8,623 bases of DNA from an uncultured beta proteobacterium (GTDB lineage Bacteria > Pseudomonadota > Gammaproteobacteria > Burkholderiales > Burkholderiaceae_C), in the NCBI GenBank assembly GCA_903886165.1, contig CAISLL010000188.1, forward strand, positions 1-8,623, read 5' to 3'. Under the pieces are notes generated by a model. That model worked only from the letters and a program-made list of their open reading frames with translations. It was not told the DNA's origin and did not search any database. Both the position numbers and the translations under genes were made by a program. Positions 1 to 6,862 of the stretch are shown one piece after another (positions within the stretch are counted from its first letter, which is position 1; each line of letters opens with the position of its first letter).

Positions 1-125
1 AAACGCCCATGCCAAACCATCGCGTTTCCGCCAATCTGAACGCTCACGAAGGCTGCCAACACAAGAGCCAGCAAAGTCCAATGAAAAATTCGCAAGGGAA
101 GATCCCAGATCTTGATGCGCTGCAT
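1..125 (-). CDS. Cytochrome b561-family membrane protein, N-terminal fragment (runs off left edge)
   Basis: Only the first 41 codons are in the window; the frame is still open at the edge. The fragment starts MQRIKIWDLPLRIFHW, followed by a hydrophobic stretch (about residues 16-30), an IGGN turn and then MVWHGR. This pattern (a WDLPLR-FHW start, one transmembrane helix, then a WH motif) is typical of bacterial b561-type di-heme cytochromes, including the b-subunits that serve hydrogenases and c-type cytochrome partners. His15 in FHW is a likely heme b ligand. Such proteins pass electrons between the quinone pool and a periplasmic partner in the inner membrane. The ATG at 125 lies 35 nt downstream of the response-regulator stop on the same strand, so it is probably the next gene of the same operon. 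The Shine-Dalgarno is weak (GAAAG), and an in-frame TTG five codons upstream is an alternative start. The family call is fairly sure; the partner is unknown. Confidence 0.75.
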   Translation of the reverse strand, partial: MQRIKIWDLPLRIFHWTLLALVLAAFVSVQIGGNAMVWHGR

Positions 126-160
126 GTCTGTGTCTTTCAAGAGATTCGCAGGGCTCAGGT

Positions 161-1138
161 TCATCCCCTGCCGAACATGCGCCGGAACGAGCCACCAATG
201 CGCTGCAGCAGGTTGGTGCCTGTGGTGGCCGCGACGCTTGCCGCTGACAACTGAATGGTCTCGAACATTTTGGTCTTTGCCTCTTCTGCGACCGTCTCAA
301 CTTTGTGGCGCTTGGCAGCGTCGGGGCTACCGCGCAAATCCCGCCGCTTGAGTGCAGCTGCCATCAATGCCTGTTTCAGGGTCATGGCCTTTACCGGCTT
401 CGGAATGAAGCGAAAAATCTGCCCTTGGTTAATCAAAGTGATGACGTCTACCGAATCGGTCGAGGCAGTGTAAACCACAGTAACAATGCCCGGATTTTCC
501 TGTTTTAGCACCTTGAGCATGGTCGTGGTGTCAAGGCTCCCAACTCTTGTGTCCGACAAGACGATACCAACTTTCAGGTCGTCAAACGCGGCCACCGCGT
601 CGGCAAGCGTTGTCGCCTGAACAATCTTGACATCTGCCCCGAGTGCCTCGCTCACCTGGGCCTTCATCAAAGGGTCGTCATCTATCAACAGGATAGTCTC
701 TTCACCTGTATCGATTTGGCCGCCATCCGCGGCTTCTGTCAACAAAGCGTCGGCAGGATGGCTTTTAGCAATACCTGCAGCATCGCCAATGATCTTTGGA
801 AGCTCTTTGATGTTCCACGGTTTGTTGACAAAACGGAACACTTCGCCGTCGTTGACAGAGCGCAAGATCGCCTGCAAATCAGAATAGCCCGTCAGCAAAA
901 TACGCATCGAGCGAGGCGATATCTTGCGCGCTTCACGCAGGAACTCGGAACCCATCATGCCTGGCATGCGCTGGTCACTGATGATCACGTCAAAATCGTT
1001 TTGCTTGACCAACTCAAGCGCCTCCTGACCGCTGGCAGCGATCTTGACATCGAATTCTTTTTTCAACAGCCACTGCAGCGAGCGAAGAATGCTTGGCTCG
1101 TCATCAACGCAGAGCACTTGCCCAAGTTTTTCTGACAT
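161..1138 (-). CDS. Double-receiver response regulator (REC-REC), no recognised output domain
   Basis: 325 residues with two CheY-like receiver domains. REC1 (about residues 6-122) has acidic residues D12-D13, phospho-acceptor D55 in SDQRMPG, T83 and K106 in NKPW; this version resembles the receivers of RpfG/HupR-type regulators. REC2 (about 147-262) has D153-D155, a candidate acceptor D196, T224 and K247. Its acceptor loop reads SDTRVG, so the usual Met-Pro after the Asp is absent. The last 45 or so residues carry no known domain; they end in a basic, Gly/Phe-containing segment (LLQRIGGSFRRMFGRG) that could be an amphipathic helix. No DNA-binding, GGDEF, EAL or HD-GYP output is present, so it probably works through protein contacts or as a phosphate relay. 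It starts 12 nt after the histidine kinase stop, with GGGAG at 1144-1148 as Shine-Dalgarno, so the two are almost certainly co-translated as a cognate pair. Confidence 0.9.
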   Translation of the reverse strand: MSEKLGQVLCVDDEPSILRSLQWLLKKEFDVKIAASGQEALELVKQNDFDVIISDQRMPGMMGSEFLREARKISPRSMRILLTGYSDLQAILRSVNDGEVFRFVNKPWNIKELPKIIGDAAGIAKSHPADALLTEAADGGQIDTGEETILLIDDDPLMKAQVSEALGADVKIVQATTLADAVAAFDDLKVGIVLSDTRVGSLDTTTMLKVLKQENPGIVTVVYTASTDSVDVITLINQGQIFRFIPKPVKAMTLKQALMAAALKRRDLRGSPDAAKRHKVETVAEEAKTKMFETIQLSAASVAATTGTNLLQRIGGSFRRMFGRG

Positions 1139-1150
1139 GCGGTCTCCCGA

Positions 1151-3034
1151 TCAAGCCAGGGCTGCAGCGGGCGCCGCAGCCTGGGTTGTGCCAGCCAGAG
1201 CGACTGGCAGGAACACGGTGAAGGTGGACCCTTTGCCGACTTCAGTCTTAACCGTGATTTCGCCGCCGTGCTCCCTGACGATGCTTCGGGCAATCGGCAG
1301 ACCCAAGCCGGTGCCCTCGGAAGCTGGCTTGGTGGTGTAGTAGTTGTCAAAAATATGCACCAGCACATCGGGTTCGATGCCGGTGCCGGTATCGGCAACG
1401 TCCACACGAATCCGGTCACCCTCGACACTCGTTGTCACCGTCACGGTGCCTTGCTCGGCGGTGATCGCCTGTGAGGCGTTGTTGATCAGGTTTAAAAATA
1501 CCTGGTTTAGTTGTGAGGCATTGCATTCGATTTTTGGCAATTCACCAAATTGCTCAATGACTTCAATATGGGTAGGAATCACACTGCGCGCGATGTAGAT
1601 CACGTTGTGCAAGCCCTTATTGAGGTCAAATTGGGCTGTCTTGCTGCGATCCAGACGCGTGAAGTCACGCAGGTTTTCAACCAGTTCCCGCATTTGTTCA
1701 ATGCCCCGCAGGGTGTCACCCAGCATTTCAACCGGCATGGTGACATCAAGGTTGTCCACGTCAATTGCAGCTATTTGATCCCTCGATTTTGCGATATTCA
1801 GATTGACACTGTCAGCCTTGGTATTTTGAACCAGTTTGGCAAGTTTGCCGGCAACCTGAAGCGGCGTGCTGAAACTTGACAAAACGTCCATGGCCATGCT
1901 TACGTTGTTATGAGAAAAAGCCAATGGGGTATTCAACTGATGCGCAACACCCGCGACCATTTGCCCCAGTGAGGCCATTTTTTCCGATTGAGCCATTTGC
2001 TGCTGCGCGTGCTCACGCTCACCCTCTTGCTGGACAAGAATGCGGTCTGCGCGTCGGACGATGACAAACAAGGCGACAAAGAGAACAACCAGCAAACCCA
2101 ACACAATCAGCAAAGTAGTCAGTGCAGACGCATCGACTTCCTCCTGGTTCTTGGCGGCAAGCACCTCTGCCTTCGCTTGGTTGTCGTTTGCAGCTTTGCT
2201 AATTTGTGCCGAGGTTTCCTTGATCTGGTTGAGGAAACGCGTCACGTCTGAGTACACCTCAAAGACACCCACAATCTTGTCAGTACCAGGTGTCAGCACC
2301 GGGAGGTAGCTTCCAATCAGATCACGGTTTTCAACCACACCCTCAAACGCGCTGAACTTGCCGCGAAAGGTCATTTCACTGGTCGGTTTGCCTTCAAGGG
2401 CGGCGCCTTTCCATCCCGCGTTGGTCAGCTTGTCTTCACCAATCTGCGCGTGTTCGGATGAATAAACTGTGAGCCCGCGCAAATCAAACACCTTGATCTT
2501 GAACACCGAAGTCTTTTTCATTGCATCGAACACCTTGGTGTTGATCTCGGTAAAACCTGGCAACGCCATGATTGCCTTGCCAAGTTCAGCAAAACAAGCT
2601 TTCTTTTCTGCCGGCTGCTTCATTTTTCCGTCTTTGGGGTCTTGGACATCCGCAATGGCCCGGCAAGCGTCTGGCGAGATAGCCTGCGCCTTGGCCACAA
2701 AAGGTGCAAAGTCCCGCTCCCAGAGTGCGTTGGCAAACAAGCGCGTCAGATTGACATTGCCTGCTTCGTGGACGGCAATCAGGTCGCGCCGCGCGGCTGT
2801 GTCCTGTTGTTTGGCAAATGCATCCTGCACACGTTTGAAGTCAGCGTTCTGGCTTTGCTGCACTTGCTGGAAAAACTGACCCTGGCTACGTTCGAAATAA
2901 ATCAAAGCGACAGCGACGAGGATGAACAGACCAAGCGATGTGAGCGAAAAATACCGCACCAGTTGAAAGCGCCCACCCGCAGCTTTGGCAACTGCCCCAC
3001 TCGCTCCTTCAACGCCCTTCGTATTTCTTGCCAT
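1151..3034 (-). CDS. Membrane-bound sensor histidine kinase
   Basis: 627 residues from the chosen start. Order: cytoplasmic N-tail, TM1 (about 28-48), a large extracytoplasmic sensor of about 255 residues, TM2 (about 304-327), a short coiled linker, a HisKA dimerisation domain with phospho-acceptor H365 in GVAHQLNTPLAF, an extended dimerisation region, then a HATPase domain. The ATPase has an N-box (N518/N519 in NLINNASQAI), a G1 box (D548 in DTGTGI) and a G2 box (GTGLGLPIA, 574-582), so it looks catalytically intact. The sensor half near residues 178-270 looks Cache/PAS-like (KVFDLRGLTVYSSE). It has no CxxCH, but has two cysteines (C124, C147) that could form a disulfide. The tail is Ala-rich. 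I prefer ATG 3034 over an in-frame GTG at 3043: AGGAG at 3043-3047 sits 8 nt before the ATG but overlaps the GTG. The likely partner is the double-receiver protein just downstream. The ligand is unknown. Confidence 0.92.
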   Translation of the reverse strand: MARNTKGVEGASGAVAKAAGGRFQLVRYFSLTSLGLFILVAVALIYFERSQGQFFQQVQQSQNADFKRVQDAFAKQQDTAARRDLIAVHEAGNVNLTRLFANALWERDFAPFVAKAQAISPDACRAIADVQDPKDGKMKQPAEKKACFAELGKAIMALPGFTEINTKVFDAMKKTSVFKIKVFDLRGLTVYSSEHAQIGEDKLTNAGWKGAALEGKPTSEMTFRGKFSAFEGVVENRDLIGSYLPVLTPGTDKIVGVFEVYSDVTRFLNQIKETSAQISKAANDNQAKAEVLAAKNQEEVDASALTTLLIVLGLLVVLFVALFVIVRRADRILVQQEGEREHAQQQMAQSEKMASLGQMVAGVAHQLNTPLAFSHNNVSMAMDVLSSFSTPLQVAGKLAKLVQNTKADSVNLNIAKSRDQIAAIDVDNLDVTMPVEMLGDTLRGIEQMRELVENLRDFTRLDRSKTAQFDLNKGLHNVIYIARSVIPTHIEVIEQFGELPKIECNASQLNQVFLNLINNASQAITAEQGTVTVTTSVEGDRIRVDVADTGTGIEPDVLVHIFDNYYTTKPASEGTGLGLPIARSIVREHGGEITVKTEVGKGSTFTVFLPVALAGTTQAAAPAAALA

Positions 3035-3042
3035 TTTTGACA

Positions 3043-3047
3043 CTCCT
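3043..3047 (-). promoter_or_regulatory. Shine-Dalgarno that fixes the histidine kinase start
   Basis: On the minus strand the sequence reads AGGAG, then TGTCAAAA, then ATG. The 8-nt spacing is right for ATG 3034. The competing GTG at 3041-3043 shares its first base with this motif, so the motif cannot serve it. Confidence 0.75.
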
Positions 3048-3060
3048 ATGTAGGGTCAAG

Positions 3061-3088
3061 TTTATCGATAAGCAGTGCCACATGGAAA
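3061..3088 (-). promoter_or_regulatory. Weak candidate internal promoter and TTATCGATAA palindrome before the kinase gene
   Basis: The 113-bp gap between the second cyclase gene and the kinase gene is the only sizeable break in the minus-strand cluster. On the minus strand it holds TTTCCA (3088-3083), a 16-nt spacer and GATAAA (3066-3061). Each box matches sigma-70 consensus at 4 of 6 positions, and the implied leader is about 20 nt. The -10 overlaps a perfect 10-bp palindrome TTATCGATAA (3062-3071), which could be an operator or chance. If used, this promoter would let the two-component pair be expressed apart from the cyclases. No terminator hairpin with a T-run was found in the gap. Confidence 0.25.
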
Positions 3089-3147
3089 ACAACCCTGGAC
3101 ATCCTGCGAAGAACTCATCATGCTCAACCCAATTGTCGGCTGGCGGG

Positions 3148-4842
3148 TCAGGTTTTGACCAGCATCGCCGGCGTCGCCATCGTACTGCAATTGCGACCAC
3201 TCTCCTTGGACACGTAGAGTGCCGCATCCGCCGCCTCGATCAAGGCCTCGGGCAGTTCAGCCGCGATCATCGGGAAACACGCCACCCCAAGGCTGATCGT
3301 GACCTTGAGGTCGTCGACGCGCATGACCTCAATGTTTTTTCGCAGACGCTCGGCAAAGTGCATGGCGCCGTCCGCTTCGGTGCTGGGCAAAATGACAGCA
3401 AATTCCTCACCACCATAGCGACAAGGGACGTCGTACATGCGCACGGTTTCCTTCATCACCTGACCAACCATCTTGAGCACCCGGTCACCCTGGTCATGAC
3501 CATAGGTGTCATTGAATTTCTTGAAATGATCAGCATCGAACATGATCACAGCCAAGGGCAAACCGACATCACGGGCACGCTTGAGCTCAGTCCTGAGCGT
3601 GACATCAAGGTGCCGCCTGTTGAACACATCCGTGAGTGCGTCGGTGATCGACAAGCGCTCCAGTTCCTTGAGCATGGCCTGCTCCAGCGTGACATCACGC
3701 AATAAGGCAGCTGACCCTATCGGGCTACCAGTGGCATCCCGAATTGTGTGGGCAGAGGTCAACAACCAATGCCCCTTGTATTCAAACAGACTCGGCTCAC
3801 TGACAGCATGAGTGTCATCAAGCATGGCCTGAAAGCGCTCCGGTTGGTCAAGCAGATTCAGTATGCCACCCTCCTGAATTTGCTCAACACTTTTACCAAG
3901 AAGGCGCTCTGTGGCATCATTCACCAGCACCACCTTGCCGACGTCGTCGGTCACAACGATGGCTTCCTGCGCCCCTTGAATGACCGAATGGAGTTTCTCC
4001 TTCTCATTCTTCATTTTTTGAAAGTTCTGTACCAGGTCCGTCGTCATCTTGTTGAAGCTGCGAGCCATCTTTCCCAACTCATCCTGCCGGCTGGCTGCTA
4101 CCTGGGTGTCAAATTTGCCATCGATCACATGCGCCATGGCTGCACTGATTTCTTCAATCGGCTTGGCAATGAACCTTCCCAGCATGTAGCCGGTAACAGC
4201 CATGGTCAGCGCAAGCGACACAACCACAACAATTAATGACTGCAAACGCGCCTTCATCATGTCTCGTTCGACTTCCACTATGGAGGTGGTAAGTTTCATA
4301 ACCGCCCTGACGGGTCCAGCAGCATGACAGCGGACACATTTCTCACTATTGAGAATAGGGTCATAAAAAGAAACAATGTCGCGCAAGGCCGGGTCTTCTG
4401 TGTTGCGCACAAGAATCCCCTCCTCCCCTTTCACCGCCCTGTCCAGGCCGGGATCGTTCATGGCAAATACCTTGGGGGCAACCACGTCAGTGGTTCGTCT
4501 ATCAAATGTACTCTCACCAAGTTTCTTGTTGACAGCATCAATGGTCTCGTTGTCAATAAAAGCTTCGGTGCCATCAACGCGTGCTATGCGGAAGTCGAGT
4601 ACGCCGGGTAGAGCCTTGAGGCGACGCGCAAAGTCCGGCATGATCTCGGCGTGGCGCTCCTTCATTATGGTCTCAACGTTCATGGCCACAGAATCGGTCA
4701 ATCGATGCAGAGTGCGTTGGTATTCACTCATGATTGATTTTTCAACCGCCATGGTATAAAAATACCCTATCGAGGCAAAGCCCAGAGACAGGGCAATGGC
4801 CAGCGTCAACAGCAATTTATAACGGATGCGGCCTTCTCTCAT
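3148..4842 (-). CDS. Heme-c sensor diguanylate cyclase (CxxCH sensor, TM, HAMP, PAS, GGDEF), second of a tandem pair
   Basis: 564 residues. TM1 lies at about 9-31, an extracytoplasmic sensor at about 32-202, TM2 at about 203-225, HAMP at about 223-272, a PAS domain at about 283-388, then GGDEF at about 395-555. The sensor ends with CVRCH (C169, C172, H173), the signature for covalent heme c attachment, placed shortly before TM2 as in heme-c PAS-like sensors of chemoreceptors and kinases. The cyclase motifs are intact: FDADHFKKFND (D436, D438), GGEEF at 477-481, and the inhibitory I-site R468-x-x-D471 exactly five residues upstream. It should therefore make c-di-GMP from two GTP and be product-inhibited. 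The start ATG overlaps the stop of the upstream cyclase gene (ATGA), with a strong GGAGG at 4847-4851, so translation is coupled. The domains are seen; the sensed signal (redox state, gas or ligand) is inferred. Confidence 0.93.
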   Translation of the reverse strand: MREGRIRYKLLLTLAIALSLGFASIGYFYTMAVEKSIMSEYQRTLHRLTDSVAMNVETIMKERHAEIMPDFARRLKALPGVLDFRIARVDGTEAFIDNETIDAVNKKLGESTFDRRTTDVVAPKVFAMNDPGLDRAVKGEEGILVRNTEDPALRDIVSFYDPILNSEKCVRCHAAGPVRAVMKLTTSIVEVERDMMKARLQSLIVVVVSLALTMAVTGYMLGRFIAKPIEEISAAMAHVIDGKFDTQVAASRQDELGKMARSFNKMTTDLVQNFQKMKNEKEKLHSVIQGAQEAIVVTDDVGKVVLVNDATERLLGKSVEQIQEGGILNLLDQPERFQAMLDDTHAVSEPSLFEYKGHWLLTSAHTIRDATGSPIGSAALLRDVTLEQAMLKELERLSITDALTDVFNRRHLDVTLRTELKRARDVGLPLAVIMFDADHFKKFNDTYGHDQGDRVLKMVGQVMKETVRMYDVPCRYGGEEFAVILPSTEADGAMHFAERLRKNIEVMRVDDLKVTISLGVACFPMIAAELPEALIEAADAALYVSKESGRNCSTMATPAMLVKT

Positions 4843-6512
4843 GCCGCCTCCGACGCTGCCGCCACCATCACGCGGTTGCGACCAGTTTCCTTGGCGCGGT
4901 AGAGTGCCGCATCTGCGGCTTCAATCACATCCTCTGGCTTTGCAGCCTTGATGCCTGGAAAGGTGGCCACACCAATGCTGAGTTGCACGTGCAAACCATC
5001 CACCTCAGTATCAGCTACTTTGACCCGAATGGCTTCTGCCAACCGACAAGCGGCATCACTGGGCATGCTGGGCAGGATGGCCACATATTCCTCGCCACCA
5101 TAACGGCAGGGGAAATCAAAACTGCGAACCTGCTCCTGCAAACACCTTGCCACCATTTGCAGAACACGGTCGCCCTGATCATGTCCATGGGTATCGTTGA
5201 ATTTCTTGAAATGATCAATGTCCATCATCAGCACCGACAAGGACACCTGGCTCCTCTCGGAACGAACAAACTCAGCGTTCAGGGTGGCATCCAGAAAGCG
5301 GCGGTTATAAAGCCCGGTCAGTGCGTCCGTGGTGGAGGTCCGGCGCAAACCCTCTTCCAGGCGCTTTTCCTCAGTGACATCCCGAATCAGGATAACCGTG
5401 CCAATCACGGCCGTGTCGCTCCCCCGAATTTCAGTGGCTATCACCTGCAAGTCATGCTGCTTATAGCGAATGTCTTGTGGGTTGCCAGTTTGCAGGCAAT
5501 GTGCGATGAAGTCGCGATCATCGACCACAAGCTCATAGCCTTGAGAAACCAATTCGTCAATTGGCTTCCCAAGCAAAGTTGCAGCAGCCGGATTGACCAG
5601 TACGATAGCCTTGTTCGCGTCCGTCACGACAATGCCCTCGGTCGCGGTTTCAATCACGGTGGTGATTTTATTTTGCTCCCGACGCAACCTGCGGTACGTA
5701 CTTTGCAACTGGGCTGTCATCTGGTTGAAAATGGCACCCATGCGACCCAGTTCATCATTGCTGCGTTCGGCCAATTTGTGGTCGAGATCTCCGTCTGATA
5801 CCCTGGCCATGGCATTGGTGACTTTTTCAATTGGCCGAACAACCACGCGCCCAAGCATGTAACCCGTCAATAAAACCGTAGCGATGAGCGCTACCGCAAA
5901 TAAGACAAAAGATTGCTGACGGGCATGCAAAATGTCGCGCTCAACCGACGCCAACGAGGTGGTCAAACGCATGACCCCGCGAACCGCTTCAGCCTTGCCG
6001 TGGCACCGGTGACACTGGTTCTGGTTGGCAAGCGGCGCCAAGAAAGAGAGTTGAGGGTTGCCTGCCGCATCATCCTGGTATATGACAACCGACTTGGCAG
6101 TGTCGATTGCCCGACGCAGATTGACGTCATCCTTGCTGATCACCTGCACCCGGTTTGCTGTCTCGCGTGGCGGGAACAACTCTTCGCCACGACGTGAGTT
6201 CACCTCAATGATCGTCTTGTTGTCCTGAAAGGCCTCAATGCCATCAGTTCGCATGATGCGAAACTCCGTAATGTCAGGCACAGCCTTGAGCCGTTCAGCG
6301 AAAGCTTGCGCAATGTCTGCGGAACCGGCCAACATCACGCTGTGCAAGCCTTCTGCGATCGCCTCAGTTAGCTTGCGCATGGTGCTTTCGTGTTGGGATA
6401 GCAGCGTACGCTCCTGATACCTACTGTAAAAGGCAATGGTGGCTACCAAGCCAAGCATGGTGGCAATGCCCACCACCAACAATATTCGGTATCTGATTCG
6501 CGCGAGCATCAT
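4839..6512 (-). CDS. Heme-c sensor diguanylate cyclase (CxxCH sensor, TM, HAMP, PAS, GGDEF), first of a tandem pair
   Basis: 557 residues, the same architecture as its downstream paralogue: TM1 about 9-29, extracytoplasmic sensor about 30-200, TM2 about 201-223, HAMP about 224-272, PAS about 284-380, GGDEF about 392-550. The heme-c motif is CHRCH (C167, C170, H171), with an extra His inside. The segment after it (VRGVMRLTTSLASVERD) is closely matched in the paralogue. Catalytic features: DIDHFKKFND (D431, D433), GGEEY at 472-476, and I-site R463-x-x-D466. The last signature residue is Tyr rather than Phe, a conservative change unlikely to abolish activity. It is the first gene of the minus-strand cluster, next to the divergent control region. 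Two ATGs are adjacent: AAGGG (6517-6521) lies 4 nt before ATG 6512 and 7 nt before ATG 6509, so the second may be the true start. Export and heme loading would need a Ccm system, not in this window. Confidence 0.93.
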   Translation of the reverse strand: MMLARIRYRILLVVGIATMLGLVATIAFYSRYQERTLLSQHESTMRKLTEAIAEGLHSVMLAGSADIAQAFAERLKAVPDITEFRIMRTDGIEAFQDNKTIIEVNSRRGEELFPPRETANRVQVISKDDVNLRRAIDTAKSVVIYQDDAAGNPQLSFLAPLANQNQCHRCHGKAEAVRGVMRLTTSLASVERDILHARQQSFVLFAVALIATVLLTGYMLGRVVVRPIEKVTNAMARVSDGDLDHKLAERSNDELGRMGAIFNQMTAQLQSTYRRLRREQNKITTVIETATEGIVVTDANKAIVLVNPAAATLLGKPIDELVSQGYELVVDDRDFIAHCLQTGNPQDIRYKQHDLQVIATEIRGSDTAVIGTVILIRDVTEEKRLEEGLRRTSTTDALTGLYNRRFLDATLNAEFVRSERSQVSLSVLMMDIDHFKKFNDTHGHDQGDRVLQMVARCLQEQVRSFDFPCRYGGEEYVAILPSMPSDAACRLAEAIRVKVADTEVDGLHVQLSIGVATFPGIKAAKPEDVIEAADAALYRAKETGRNRVMVAAASEAA

Positions 6513-6562
6513 TCAGCCCTTCCGCCGACAAGCGAAGGATGCATCATCCGAGCCAACAATTA

Positions 6563-6573
6563 GACACTGTGTC
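6563..6573. promoter_or_regulatory. Perfect dyad GACAC-T-GTGTC, candidate operator
   Basis: An 11-bp palindrome with a single central base, centred about 56 bp upstream of the first cyclase start and flanked by AATT on both sides (6558-6561 and 6577-6580). The position suits a repressor or activator site in the cluster's promoter or leader. The binding protein is unknown, and a short dyad can arise by chance. Confidence 0.3.
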
Positions 6574-6666
6574 ATCAATTCAATTTAACCAATGCGGGGC
6601 AACAAATTCGAAGTGGCCAATTGTGTCCTTTTTTACACTCGCTTCACGCAACTCATTGTCCTCTGG

Positions 6667-6680
6667 TTGATATAGGTCAA
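6667..6680. promoter_or_regulatory. FNR/Anr-type box TTGATATAGGTCAA
   Basis: This matches the FNR/Anr/FixK consensus TTGAT-N4-ATCAA at 9 of 10 defined positions; the one difference, G for A at the start of the right half, is common in such sites. It lies about 155 bp from the cyclase start and about 183 bp from the HD-GYP start, so it could serve either or both. On the minus strand it would sit near -61 relative to a CACAAT hexamer, a usual class I position. On the plus strand the TATACT hexamer would put it near -90. FNR-type proteins act when oxygen is low. The site is seen; its target is inferred. Confidence 0.6.
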
Positions 6681-6761
6681 ACAGAGAATTTTACATTTTG
6701 CACCTAGCGACAAATCGGAAATGCCAGGCTCAGCCGATGTCAGCCCTGTTTATACTCGTTC

Positions 6762-6785
6762 TTGGTGCGGTCAACAAAGCACCAA
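6762..6785 (+). repeat. 7-bp inverted repeat TTGGTGC / GCACCAA with 10-nt loop
   Basis: The arms at 6762-6768 and 6779-6785 are perfectly complementary and separated by 10 nt. The repeat starts six bases after the TATACT hexamer, so in a transcript starting there it would form a hairpin at or near the 5' end of the HD-GYP mRNA. It could instead be a protein-binding dyad. No T-run follows, so it is not an intrinsic terminator. Confidence 0.4.
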
Positions 6786-6816
6786 TTGTGCGCCCCAGCA
6801 TACTTCTGCTTCCTGG

Positions 6817-6830
6817 GCCAATAGATTGGC
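6817..6830 (+). repeat. Inverted repeat GCCAAT-AG-ATTGGC upstream of the HD-GYP start
   Basis: A perfect 6-bp dyad with a 2-nt centre, ending 32 nt before the HD-GYP ATG. A looser pair, CCCAG (6794-6798) with CTGGG (6813-6817), abuts it. Compactness suggests a DNA operator more than an RNA hairpin. It matches no riboswitch class that I recognise, including the c-di-GMP classes. Confidence 0.35.
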
Positions 6831-6862
6831 AATGATCTGTCCTCACACATAGCTTTCAATTG

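Larger units (their letters stand above)
6513..6862. promoter_or_regulatory. 350-bp divergent control region between the cyclase cluster and the HD-GYP gene
   Basis: No convincing gene lies here. It holds, left to right, a dyad at 6563-6573, an FNR/Anr-type box at 6667-6680, a TATACT hexamer at 6751-6756 (a 5/6 match to the -10 consensus on the plus strand, with no good -35), and inverted repeats at 6762-6785 and 6817-6830. On the minus strand, CACAAT (6625-6620) is a 4/6 match to -10 and would place the FNR box centre near -61. The stretch at 6680-6750 and the T-run at 6629-6634 show nothing further that I can name. Confidence 0.6.

Noticed and set aside
3072..3088. TGGCAC on the minus strand as a sigma-54 -24 element
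   Set aside because: The required TTGC at the -12 position is missing at the right spacing.
3028..3705. 225-codon plus-strand open frame
   Set aside because: Antisense to the GGDEF end of the second cyclase; no domain pattern and no ribosome site. A shadow frame.
4734..5798. 354-codon plus-strand open frame opposite the cyclase genes
   Set aside because: It is antisense to two clearly real GGDEF genes, spans their junction, and its translation has no recognisable domain. It is a shadow frame.
6751..6862. c-di-GMP riboswitch in the HD-GYP leader
   Set aside because: The stems present do not carry the conserved core or the tetraloop and receptor of the known c-di-GMP classes, as far as I can judge by eye.
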